From Ailanthus altissimus (lineage: Eukaryota; Streptophyta; Magnoliopsida; Sapindales; Simaroubaceae): a stretch of 64,000 nucleotides of DNA. The DNA is taken from NCBI GenBank assembly GCA_946807835.1, contig OX327693.1:8015501-8079500 (forward strand), given 5' to 3'. Below the pieces are notes generated by a model that had not been told where the DNA came from, made no database searches, and worked only from the letters and a program-made list of their open reading frames with translations. Made by a program: the position numbers and the translations under genes. Numbering within the stretch: the first letter of the stretch is position 1; the number at the start of each line of letters is the position of its first letter. Of this stretch, positions 34,020 through 45,660 are shown piece after piece.

Positions 34020-35296
34020 TGGGAAAATACTGTCAAGTCCTTGATTTTAATGATTTATACTAATTTTATCCTCCATTTTCAATATATAACTTTTTATCAT
34101 TAGAAAACTTTTATTGAATTTTTTATTTTTTATTATTTTTATTGCAATACTTTTAAATTGACAAATAAATCTTTAAATCAAAAATAAAATAAAATCATTT
34201 TTATTTTATTTTATTTTTTCGCTCATCCTAATTTTTTCTTTTTTTTTCTCCCCACCTCACCACAAAAATTTAAAATTAACTCTCTTTCTCATCTGTCTCT
34301 TTCTCATCTCCCTCTTCAATCGACTTCATCAACAAAATCATATTCTCACCGATCTAAACCAAGACGAGATTGGTTTTGAAATTTTTTTGAGAATGATGTT
34401 TGACCGCTCAAATGTCAAGCTCATCGATTGTCCCTACCTTTACAACGAGACTTGCCACAATCTAGTATTTCAAAGAGTCTAATTTTATCAACCGGCTCAA
34501 TTTACATGATCTTAAAATTGAGTGTTTCTTATATTTTTCACATCATCGATTGAAAAAAACTTCACCAAAAAACCGAGGTTTATACAGCCAAGACAATTAA
34601 AATGAAGATTGCTGATGAATGCAAGTCTGAATAAGCAAATCTTTTGCCATAGCCAAAGTTGTGTACTGGCTTCAATGTCTCCAATTCTTTGACATTGTTA
34701 TAGCATCCAATCCTTATTATCAGTCAACAAATCCAACCTTTTTCTTCTGCGCTTGTACTAGCTTCAATTTATGCAATGCAAAGGGCCCAGTTTCTTTCAT
34801 AATATGCCTGCATATATAATTCTTCTGCATCTCATAATGAGTCTATTGAGGTAAATCACTATTTAGTTTTGGAATAACCCGCCAAAAAATTGAAACAATA
34901 ATGAGCAGAAAAGCATATTTAAAGCATGAAGTTGCTTATAATGATAGTTTGACTTAAGTTTATGTCCGTAAATTTGTACTAAACTATGCCATTTTCATTT
35001 TTCTTGTAAAAGGGAGAGATAAGAAAGATGGTTGATTTTAGATTTTTTTTTAATGGGTTGGGAGGAGGAAAGGGGAAAGGGAAAAGCGGAAAAATAAAAA
35101 TTAAGAATTGAGACAAGGGAAAACGAAAATTATTTTAAATTAAAACACACATGTTTAAAAATATCTTTTTATCCTAAAAATTTAATTTTGATATAAATAT
35201 GTTATATCGATAGGAAGTAACGTGATATATATATTAAAAATAAAAAGACGAAATTGATATATATTAATAAAACCAACAATTAAAATAACATTTTCC
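34020..35296. mobile_element. Mutator-like TIR element (iii)
   Basis: The left end GGGAAAATACTGTCAA... and the reverse complement of the right end GGAAAATGTTATTTTAATTG... continue in parallel for roughly 200-250 bases, to pyrimidine-rich blocks facing inward. ATTAAGTTT (34011-34019) on the left and ATTAAGCTT (35297-35305) on the right form a likely 9-bp target duplication with one mismatch, the length expected of Mutator-like elements. The 600-base cargo (about 34330-35000) is less AT-rich and has no transposase, so it may be captured host sequence. Confidence 0.6.
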
Positions 35297-35305
35297 ATTA
35301 AGCTT

Positions 35306-36139
35306 TTGTCTTTTAGCTTCTCCACTCATTTATTCTTTGGATTTAATTTGGTGTAATTTTTTTTTAAGATAATAAAGTGTTGTCTAAGTTTCAATTGGTT
35401 TTTTCATCATCATCGGTCTAAAATAATCTGTTTATCATCCAAATCGTAATGGGAAATACGTTATTTTCTCTTATTCCTATCTTAAAAAATAGTCTGTATT
35501 CTATCATTCAAATTTTGATCTAAGATATTTTCTAATATTTTGTTATTTTCTTAATAGTATAGTATGATAAATCCCTATATATAAGGCTTTTAATTATAGA
35601 TCTAATAGATAATGAATGCCTATAAACTGATATTAACAAATTTTCCTACCATATCAATTTAAAAATCAAGTAAAATTTGATATGGATAGGAAAGACAAAA
35701 TTTGGATTGATTTTGTTTATGCACTTAAAACTTGGGTTTAGTTTGGAATTTTCTGAGCTAGCCAAATTCGGGTTAACATTAGATTCGGATTGAATTCAGA
35801 TTTTTTTTTTAATTTTTTCATTGTTTAGATCAAATTTTACCTTTTAATATTTTTTAATAAAAATAATTATTAGACTGTAAAATTTGTATTTTATAATTTA
35901 ATATTTTTTTTATCTTGTTTCAATTTGTTTTTCAATTTTTAAGTTAAATTTAAATTTTAAGCTATTTCTTTGTAAAGCAAAATTTAAATTAATTTATATT
36001 AAAGATTAAAAATTAATTTAAGATTTTTTTAAAAAAATATAAAAATAAATTTGGATCTAGGCCAAATTACCATTCCTGGTGGTGATTGATGGAGAGCAAC
36101 AATGAAAGAGCAATGATATTTTAGTGAAGATCGAGTTTT
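35306..36139. other. AT-rich spacer
   Basis: No gene or defined repeat is recognised. The 35690-36075 part repeats phrases such as AAATTCGGGTTAAC and GGATCTAGGCCAAATT that echo 32290-32830, perhaps two traces of one old repeat family. Confidence 0.4.
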
Positions 36140-36980
36140 TGTGTGCATAATATTAATATCAAATTTTATACGATATATTTGGAAAAAGATTTGTTGGACT
36201 CACTTAATTTGATTTAATTGCGTTAAACATTTTTGTAGTTTTAAAAATACCTAAAATAAGTCCCGTTCGTTAGTGAATACTGTTTCTTTTAACACAATTT
36301 TTTTTTTCAATAGCCTAAAATTATAATTTTACCACTGTTCATTGTGCGTACTTTTAATTAAATAATTAATTAGTTAACAAAATCTATTTTGTCCTAATTT
36401 ATTTTTGAAAAATTGAAAATACCTTCATCTCCTTCAATCTCTATTCTTCTCTCTCCAAAATTCTGTTCTTCTCTCTCTAAAAATTGAAATGGGTTCATTT
36501 TACAAAGACAAATTTGAAATCAAAGAAAATTGTGTTGTTTAACACAGCCAAACAAAGAAATAGAAAACTAACATCTTACAATTTCAAGCCTCCCGCAAGC
36601 TATTCCGCAAACAACACAAATTTCTTTGATTTCGGATTTGTATATGCAAAATGAACCCATTTTAATTTTTAGAGAGAGAAAAATAGAGATTGAAAGAGAT
36701 CGGGGCATTTTTAACTTTTCATAAATAAACAAAGACAAAATAGAAATTTTAAATTATTTAAATATTTTATTAAATACACGCGCAACCATATAAGAGTAAA
36801 ATTATAATTTTAAACTGTTAAGAAAAAAATTTGTCAAAAAAAACAATACTTACATTGGATAGGTATTTTTAAAATTACAAGAGTATTTAAAGTAATTAGG
36901 TCAAATTAAAAAAGTCTAACAATCCTATCTTCAATATATTTTTTGTATAATTGTTTATTAGATATTAGTCAAATTATAAA
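36140..36980. mobile_element. long foldback (palindromic) element
   Basis: Two arms of roughly 350-400 bases are inverted copies of each other around a loop near 36540-36610. The left arm contains GTTTTAAAAATACCTA, TAAAATTATAATTTTAC, CTATTTTGTC, TTCAATCTCTATT and AAATGGGTTCATTTT; the reverse strand of the right arm gives the same strings in the same order. No coding frame is present. It has the form of a foldback or MITE-type DNA transposon, but the outer border and target duplication are not clear. Confidence 0.7.
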
Positions 36981-38374
36981 CATTTTTTAATTATTTATTT
37001 TGAAAGAATTTTTATCCGCTGTAAAAATTATCTGTGCTATATTTGTACTTGATTAGCTCTGTAATATCTTATTTTATACTAAAAAAATGCATATATATAT
37101 ATATATATATATATAGAAGGGAAGTCAATATAAATGTATGTATATATTGAAAGAAGAAGTCTGTATATTTGTGTTTGATTAGTTGAATATCATAGGATTT
37201 AAGATGGATTAAAATTGAAAAGGTTTTAGAAATGACATTAAATATTTTAAGAGATGTTGTTTTTTAACCACAAATTAGTAGGCTAGTGAATTTTTATTAG
37301 CAAAATCAATGCAACTGGACCAATTTTCCTTGTTAATAAAATGTATTAGGAAATAAATAATTGAAAACAAAAAAACAAAATAGATTCAAATTCTTGTAAA
37401 TTCATTTCAAAAAATATATTCCAATATTTAAAATGACTACATTTCAAGTTTCAAATTGCAAAAAAAAAAAGTAAGTCCTTTTTTTTTGTCAACTTATAAT
37501 ATCTACTTGTTGTATAGATAAGTCGAACTAGCTATGAATTCTTTTTGAAGTTGTGCTTAATTTATGAATATATTAACATCGAAATATAATTCTAACAAAA
37601 AGTGGTAAAGTTGTAAAGTCTAAAAGATTCACAGAGATCTTTCCTGCTCACGTGAATGGTTGCGCAAATAAATTTTATTATTGGCCTACATGCGCAATGT
37701 GCCTACTTGTCATAGGCCTCCAACAACTTTTTCTTAAAGATTTTTAAGTATTTTTTATTAAATTACCTTTTTTTTTTATAAATTTAGATGGTATTTTTTA
37801 AAAAAATGTTTCTTGTTTCAAGTGTCATAAATGAGTCACTCGTTGTATATTTTGAGAGAACATAAAAAAACTCAAGTAACAATGACGAGAGATATGTTAG
37901 TGTAGTAACTTTAGTCTGTCAATTTCGAAAGAGGTTAATTATGAAGATTTCTTAAACACCGTGTGTTGTGTAATTAGAGTTGATTATATACAATATAAGG
38001 TAACTTGAAAAATTTATATTGATGCAACAATGTTTAAATTGAGATTGGAAACGATAATGATATCTGGTTCTTTTTAAAGCTAAATAAAAAATTGTTATGT
38101 CTTATATATATAACAATGGATCCTAAAACTTCCATTTATAAAGATGATAGACAAGTGTTTATTTAGAACCAAACACCTTGTTATAATAATTTTTTCCGAC
38201 AAGTAGTTACAATCAAGTAAAGTATATATCCCTAGCATTACTAACTATTGGGGTTACCCTAAATAGAACAGATGACTACTATTATTTTTCTATGATATTC
38301 AATAAAGACTCAATTTATATTCACTATGATAGTGGATAGATAGGGATGTCGATAATCTTGAATATATTGATAAT
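36981..38374. other. AT-rich spacer
   Basis: I see no gene. It includes a 26-base (AT)n tract at 37091-37116 and an (A)n/(T)n run near 37450-37490. Confidence 0.5.
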
Positions 38375-39000
38375 GTGAGAGAATATGACAGTTTATATTA
38401 TTTATCGGAAGATAAACATTGTTATGTTTCAAAAAGCTCTCCTAATAAGGCTTGTGTTAATTTTAAAGATGAAAGAGAAGATAATGTCAAATGTGAAAAT
38501 TATTTCACGTTTTTTCTTCTAATACCACCAACAGATTTGATCATATCTAATAAGGTTTTGTGTTTTAGAATTGGAGATATATTTGTGAGAAAGTTTTATG
38601 ATAGCAAAAATAAATTTCATCAGATATTAACGTGATAACACTTAAGGTAATTAGAGCTTTAAAGTCTTAAGGTATAAAAAAGATCATTTTGAGCCAAATG
38701 TAATAATAGGAGACATAAATGACAATTATGTGCAGTACCGATGGATGTAAAGAGGCATTTTATCATGAAAAGAATTGATGCGGATTATACATATCAATTG
38801 GACCAGTTATGTAATAGTCACTGCCAACAAGCCAAGAGTCACTCTAAAAGTCTACAAAAGATCATTTGAGTGCTTATTTCATGCATAAGTGAGCCAACAA
38901 ATCTAATTGACCATCCATAAGATTGGATAGTACAGACTAGTTAAGAGTTGATAACATCCAATCTCTTATTGCATGTTATCAATTAGGGAGGCCTCAAAAG
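38375..39000 (+). pseudogene. possible MULE transposase N-terminal relic
   Basis: An 86-residue frame (38375-38635) ends with FRIGDIFVRKFYDSKNKFHQ. In other frames TIMCSTDGCKEAF and then MKRIDADYTYQLDQLCNSH follow by about 39000. The order recalls the N-terminal part of MuDR-type transposases (a F-x-x-G-x-x-F entry, a Cys-containing CPW-like box, then a K-x-I-x-x-x-H-T-C-like box). The key Cys and His residues are missing and frames change, so this is a weak assignment. It ends about 330 bases before element E. Confidence 0.25.
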
Positions 39001-39329
39001 AAGTGAATTCCATCACTAAGTAAGAAAAAGACGAGTAATGTGTGCAGTTGCTATAAGTAGCATAAACATAACTAGCAAACATATAAAAAGTCCTATTGTT
39101 TTGCATAAAAATTAATTTGACATGTTTTTGTGTATTTTTTTTACTATTTAATTTTACTTATATTTATATAACTTAAATTTCAATTTAATATGACTTTTCA
39201 ATAAGTTTTTTTATTTCATTACTCAATTGTTGTACTTTGTTACTATTAGATGTTATATGTATTTGTTTGCCCTATATTAAATGAGCCCAGTACTCCACTC
39301 TATTATATCTTTCCAAAGAGGGTTTAAGA

Positions 39330-41385
39330 TGTTAGGGTTTGTGTTTACGTGCCATCCCTAAATATACATATACTTGTATATTTTTATAAGTGTACATTCT
39401 CATTAAATCACTAGTATCCATTAATATGGTACTATACAATGTAACGTTATAGACATTGTATGATCTAAAGAAGTTCACATCAGATCTAAAAGAGTTTATA
39501 TAAGGGCTCATAATTAGTGACGCTGTGAGATATAAATGCTAAATGTTAGCCGGTTATAATACTCAGTAGATTCAAGAGTTGGAACATTGTCTGTAATGGG
39601 ACATAGACCTAGAAATATGTAACTGCATAGTTGCAAGAGTTGCAATCGGATGCCAGAAAATGCTAGTTGCGCAAGTATGTTCTTAAATAATTGGTCATGA
39701 TCTATTTCTGCCAATGCGGGTTTGTTGGTGGATACTTTTATATATAGATTAGCATATGTCGTACCTATAGGGTATAGATGGTCGTTCCTAGCCGACTGTG
39801 AGCTTGGAGCTCGTATTAACATATGAGTATCCAATTAGAACTAGATATGGGACATACTCATAAGGGTCTCTGATAGACACCTTATGTAAGCCATCAATAA
39901 AGGGTCCTCTCGAGTTGAGTAGTATACATGGTCCTTTGACCTACATGCCACAATGAGCTTGTAAGTGATCCATCATACTTTAGTTTCTCATATGTCACAG
40001 ACCTTTCATGGTGTGACCGCTGGGTGTCGTTGGGTATGGTCTGATGCTTATGGAGTCTTGTGTGTATAGATATGGGATCCGTCAGTTCGCATAGAGAGTT
40101 AGATATTCAGATGCTTAGAGACTATATCTCTCGAAGTCTTGTGGCCACAAGCATTAATTACGTAAAAGAGTTCCGTCAGGGTAGAACAATATGGTAAAGG
40201 AGTTTACACATATTGTTTAGTGAGATACAAGTATGGAGATAAGGCATGGATGAGCACAAAGGGATTTGACGGTGATAATCTATATCCCTGCACATCCAGG
40301 ATATCATGACGGAAGGACTATATATATATGTGTTGTAACATCAACTTAGATGGTTCAACGCGCGGATTTGTAATATCTGTGATTTGTGCGTTTACTTACG
40401 GACTCATAGAATAGTTCCATTTGACGAATCAGGCGTGAACACAGGGAGTCCTGCGATATGGAGTGTACTCGTTGTGCACTAGGCCAACGTGCTAGATTAA
40501 ATTTTTTAATCTAGCAATATTCAGCACTATCACAAAAATACGTGTGTGTCTATATTTAAGTGTTAAATACAATAATTAGCTAATATTTATTATTTATTAA
40601 TTATATTATAACATGTGACGCATTGTGGACCCTCAGTTGAACTTACCTAAGAGTAAAATTTTGTGGGATCCACTAGGGGGTAGATTTGGTAACTATTTAT
40701 GAGCGAAAAAATAATTATTTCACACAATAATTATTTAATTATTAAATAATCATTAATTTCTCATTATTATATATTATAATATTTTATTTGGATGCCAAAT
40801 AGTTGGCACACATTACTAATATTTTGTTATTATTACTATTATTATTATATTAGATATATAAGTGAGAGTGTGTGAAATTGAACAAGTGAAAAAGTGTGTG
40901 TTTTGTATTTGATACGGAAAATGGAGAAGAAAATGAAATAGGTGTCGAGGAAGAAGAATAAAAAAGAAAAAATGAAATTGTTTCATTTTTTTATATAGTA
41001 CCACATGAAGCAATTGTGGTTTCAATCTTTATTTCTTATCCTTTTAGAGAAAATGAAGAAAATACACTACCGGCCATTTTGAAGATTAAGAGTTAATCTC
41101 GTACTGGATATGGGGCTATTGTTCTAACTCACCAAGCTCAGCGTGTTGGTGATTGAAACTGCCTATGAGTTGGTCTCTATGCAAACTTTGAGGAAATATG
41201 TGTATAACGTTATACGTTCAGGTTAGTTCTCAACACTACTAATATATTAATGTGATTAATATATTTTTTATTATGTTTATTGTATGTTTAGACGCTTCCA
41301 CCGCGTATAATATATATATGGTAAGTATTTTAAGCAATAGACACAATTGCACATGCATACACCCACATATATTAGATCCCCAACA
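39330..41385 (+). repeat. 5' LTR of element E
   Basis: 2056 bp, starting TGTTAGGGTTTGTGTTTACG and ending ATCCCCAACA. It aligns along its length with 45661-47954, including the AAGTGTACA-TCTCATTAAATCACTA start, the GGTAACTATTTATG segment and the TTAATCTCGT-CTGGATAT block. It has no meaningful coding frame; the 39514-39834 antisense frame is not kept in the sister LTR. Confidence 0.93.
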
Positions 41386-41389
41386 ACAA

Positions 41390-41401
41390 TAGTATCAGAG
41401 C
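41390..41401 (+). other. primer-binding site of element E
   Basis: TAGTATCAGAGC matches the initiator-Met tRNA complement TGGTATCAGAGC with one change and lies four bases after the LTR. Confidence 0.88.
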
Positions 41402-41489
41402 TATTTAGGACATATATTGGTGTTGGTTTAGTGAATGGATACAAAAGACCCAGTGTAAATGGCGAATTTTAAGTGTTGAAACGAGTATG

Positions 41490-41790
41490 CCAAAAGGGGT
41501 ACACTGGGCACTGCAGCGCCAGAGGGTTGGTGCTGCGGTGTTAAGGTTCGACCTCCCATCACTGTAATGCTGAAGGTCTGGCACTGCAGTGCTAGGAGTT
41601 CTTTCTCTCAGAGTTGGGGCACTGAGGTTTTGGAATTCATGCCCTAATAGTGAAGCGTGAGCGCCACAACATTAGAGGTTTAAACTCTCAGTGCTGCAAC
41701 GAGGTGATGTGGCACCACGGCCTTGGGGGTTTAACCTCCTAGCACTGCAGCAATGACATCTAACGCTGCGGCAGTGTACTGTGCACTTAA
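41490..41790 (+). repeat. GC-rich degenerate motif array in element E leader
   Basis: About 300 bases hold roughly ten copies of a short palindrome-like core (GCACTGCAGCGCC, GGTGCTGCGGTG, GGCACTGCAGTGC, GTGCTGCAACG, GCACTGCAGCA, ACGCTGCGGCA) separated by 20-30 bases of unrelated spacer. It stands out from the AT-rich surroundings. The same core is found in the U3 of the A/C and B LTR families. Confidence 0.75.
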
Positions 41791-43139
41791 ACAGTAGTAC
41801 ATGAATAGTAATATTTACTGTTCATAGCTACAGTAATGTTTTGCTGTTTATAGCTACAGTAATTTTGAACAGTGTTTAAAAATTAATTTTGCATGTATAG
41901 ATTTATGAGATGTAGTAATAAAAGTTATCAGTCTATATTATAAATCGGAGTTTATGAGATGTAGTGATAAAACGTTATTAGTCTACATTATAAACCAGAA
42001 TTAATATTTCTGTATTAGTAACTACAATGAGAGCCCTACTGGTGGGGGTTAGTTGTGCTTACATAGAAAAATTAATTAATTAAGAATCACATTTCCTATA
42101 AGAATGGAGACCTAGGATACACAAAAATCTCTCTTAATCAGATTGAAGAATATTACATTATGAGATAATATTTTGTTGTGATCTGTCTTGTAATATAGTG
42201 TTAGACGAGTCATGTCGGCTTTTTTTTAATATTGCTATAGCGTGAGGGACTTGGTCAATTGGACTTGGACTATATCGGTTAAACATGAGATGAGGCAAAT
42301 ATATGCGAAAGTATTACTCAATATTGCTATAGCGTGAGGATAATATATATTCAGGATTAAGTGGTAAGAGTTGCATGAGATGCAATTGACAAATGTTGTC
42401 TACCTGTTGGGTTTACAAAGGCCAATATTACTCTAGCGTGAGCCCCGAGTAAATTTCAAAAAGATCTACTTCCCGTTGCATAGTTTAACAGAGTTTAAAC
42501 TATCGTCTTCTCGTTTGAGAGATTACCGAGATTATGTAAAGCAGTGGGAGAATGTTTTAAATAAAAAATGTATAATTAATATACCATTGATTTAAAATAT
42601 TTTATTAGCAATTTAATGAACATTCCGCTTACATCTCTTACTATTTTAACCTGTCAAGTTTAATGGCCATTACGAACCAGTGGGTGTGCATAGTTGATGC
42701 AGTCCAACTCTAGGATACTAAGAATTATTTTGATCGGCAGATGAATTACAAAAATATTTTGGATTCAGAAAGTTTTAGATTTATTGTTGATCAGAATTTG
42801 TTATAAGGTAATTTTGATAACACATCTTTAAGGGAAAGAATAGAGAGAGTGTGGCCTTCTTTGCTTAGGGTGCTTCACCTTTTTCTCCTAGTATATCTGG
42901 TGAGACCAGATGTGTGAGGAGAAGAAAATGAGGCAGATACCTAGCATCAATTCTAAGAGGCAACATTTATCCAAATATCAACAAGAGGGCGTGTAGATAA
43001 AAGTGTTTCCACTACAGTAAGGTTGGGTATTGAAAATCCTTCTGCCCTAGAAGCCTTATAATTATTAGGAAGACTTTCATAGGTTTGTGTTTGACACACA
43101 TAAACATTTTTAGGGCATTTGATGCTAATTCAAGTTGGG

Positions 43140-43500
43140 TATAAGATACCGCACATCCCTCTCATATCTGTAACATGTTGCAAGGATTGAAAGATACTAA
43201 AATGCAACAGCTTAAAGAAGTAATGTTGAGAGTAGAAAATGGTAATTTCTTGCAAGTCCAAGTTGTTGGGCAGCTTAACTTACTTATTGTATATAATACA
43301 ATAGTTGTATTGCATAAACAGTATAATGTTCTATTAGCTGAATGTTAGTTAATAAATGAATATTATATATAATTAAAAATGTCTGTAAATCGAAATTCTT
43401 AATTGATACGGAGCTGTGGTATATATGCTTAGGTCATCGAAATGTAAGACGCTTATCCGTCTAGTTAATGATTGTTGAATTTGTAATCTGACCATGAAGG
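43140..43500 (+). pseudogene. element E protease and GAG-pre-integrase traces
   Basis: Near 43150-43275 the frame HICNMLQGLKDTKMQQLKE then VMLRVENG resembles the copia protease tail (SHLC...LQGL...L-x-VGNG). At about 43415-43450 ELWYICLGHRNVRRL matches the LWH-x-RLGH-x-N-x-x-R GAG-pre-integrase motif with the first His changed to Tyr. Stops surround both. Confidence 0.65.
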
Positions 43501-44359
43501 CTTAACCAGTTTATGAATAATGTATTCATGGAGATGACCTAATATATTAGACTATACACCGCATCTCTTCGATTAGATTGAGGTAGTGAGTACGTTAATA
43601 GCAAGCTGTTTATTAAGCAGAGTTCCATCAGAAGCTATTCCTTCTATTCTGTATGTGATACAAAAGGAAGGAAGCTGTATCTTAAATAAGTTAAGACTTA
43701 GGGTTATCCCGCTTACGTAAGAGTTACGCAGCAAGGTATCTTATTTTATAAGAGTTATTCAACAGGATAAACAACACTTAAGAGCTATAAGTATAGGTTT
43801 ATTGTGTATCCTATGAATTAAATAGGACACTAATTCTATGATTTAGAGAAGCGAAGTGTGTTCATTTCTCGGTATACTACTATCCTAGAGAAAGAGTTTC
43901 CCATAGATTGTAGGAATCATAAAAAGATTGAACTTGGTGAAGTCAATCTAGAAATCAATAAACCAAGGATGAGAACTCAGGTTCTGTTTAATAGTGACCT
44001 TTTAGCATATCTCCCAATGGGTTGAAAGGGATGTTTAGGTCACCTATTGGGTATGTTTAATGCCTAAATGTGAACTTAAAGTTTTCTTGATAGAAGAAAA
44101 TTATCCTTTGACCTGTAGCAGACGATGTTAGACATCGGTTCAGGAATCAATAAGAAGCCATAAAAATAAAATTGACTATATGCATTAGAATCAAATCTGA
44201 GACTTAGTTAAACTACTCGTGGGAATTATTCTCATTAGTTGTAAAGGGTTTACAAAGAGGTAGTGGGAGCCAGATGGAAGGTAGAGATCTTCTAAGCCCA
44301 TTATTGTTTTTAGAAAGGTAATCCTTAGTGATCTAAGATTAACTGAGAGGAAACCTTTG

Positions 44360-45590
44360 GACTAATATTGATGTTAAAGTCAATTAGTATTTTATTGGCG
44401 CTTACAGCATATTATGACTTTGAAGTTTGACAGATAGATATAAGGAAGGCATTATGGAATGGAAATCTCGAGTAAGAGATATTATGGAACAGCGTGAAAA
44501 TTTTACGTCTAGCCAGACTTTTCCTCTCATGTGCATGAAAGGTCGGTGAGAGCATGATAGCCTTCTTGATGCTCATTATTGATGACATACTGGTAATTGA
44601 GAATGATGTTGATATGTTATAATCGGTAAGAAGTAACTTGTAAGTGTTTCTCCATGAAAGATTTGAGAGAGGCTTCATTTATACTAGGTATAAAGCTTTA
44701 TAAAATTAGAGTTAGAAAGTTGATAGGACTCTCCCAAATCATTTCACATCAATAGTGTCTTAAAAGGTATAGTTTTGTTAACCATGAGATATTTAACGTA
44801 TCTTATAAATCTAGTGTTCATCTTTCGAGGAGAGTGTCTCTTTAGATGGAAGATGAGTGAGTTAGAGTATCTAATACACCAGATATATAAGCTCTTTAGA
44901 GATTGATGTATGCTATGATGTATTTGAGACCTGATATCAATTTGGAGGAGAGTGTCTCTTTAGATGGAAGATGAGTGAGTTAGAGTATCTAATACACCAG
45001 ATATACAAGCTCTTCAGAGATTGATGTATGCTATGATGTATTTGAGACCTGATATCAATTTGGCTATAAGAGTTACGAGCCGATTTCAGTTTAATTCAGG
45101 TGACCACCATTTAATGGTAGTTAAACATATCCTGAGGTACTTTAAAGGTACATATGATAAGTTTCTCAAATACGAAAAAAAATGGCTTATAAATGAGAAG
45201 ATGCACGGAGTCAGACTTCTAATTTGACCTAGATGATAGAGAGTCTACATCTGGATAAATGTTTATTCTTATTAGTACTAAGTGAGTTAGAATTGCACCA
45301 AACTAGAATTCACTACTAATTTATTTGGCACAGCGAAAGCGGTAGTGAAGATTTGTAGGTTTATCGCTGGCCTTGGAAGAGTTCCAAGACAGATGGATTT
45401 TATCCTATAGTTTTGCGACAAAATAAGGCCGTTGTATAAGCTGAGGTGCTAAGAGGACACTAATACTCTAATTATGTTGAGAGGAATCTCACATGACTAG
45501 AGGGATCTTGGCTTAGGAAAATGTCATTATTTGTAGATGTTTTTTATAAATAATTTAGCGGACCTACTTTCTAAGGCCATAACTCTAAAG
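44360..45590 (+). pseudogene. element E reverse transcriptase and RNase H relic
   Basis: RT motifs appear in order: ALTAYYDFEV-stop-QIDIRKALWNGNLE (the MDVKTAFLNG block), LIIDDILVIENDVDML (the YVDDILL catalytic block, Tyr-Val replaced), SMKDLREASFILGIKLYK, then LMYAMMYLRPDINLAIRVTS and HHLMVVKHILRYFKGTYD (45021-45227). RNase H follows with ESTSG-stop-MFIL and a worn C-terminal part to about 45580. A 118-bp duplication inside it breaks the frame. Confidence 0.85.
44827..45062 (+). repeat. 118-bp tandem duplication in element E RT-RNase H
   Basis: Units 44827-44944 and 44945-45062 are head to tail and differ at only two positions (TATAAGCTCTTTAG versus TACAAGCTCTTCAG). 118 is not a multiple of three, so it shifts the reading frame. 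Its near-identity in a heavily decayed element means it arose long after the element died. Confidence 0.93.
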
Positions 45591-45644
45591 TGTTTATGAA
45601 ACACACAGAGTCGATGCATATGAGATACTATCAGGAATAGCACT

Positions 45645-45659
45645 AAAGCAAGTGGGAGA
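45645..45659 (+). other. polypurine tract of element E
   Basis: AAAGCAAGTGGGAGA is followed by T and the LTR start TGTTGGGG. It is the expected plus-strand primer site. Confidence 0.8.
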
Positions 45660-45660
45660 T

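Noticed and set aside
38375..38635. 86-residue frame as an intact host gene
   Set aside because: No complete domain, no splice context, and the following frames suggest a decayed transposase. Recorded only as a weak relic.
39514..39834. 106-residue - strand frame in the E LTR
   Set aside because: The matching part of the sister LTR does not keep it open, so it is chance.
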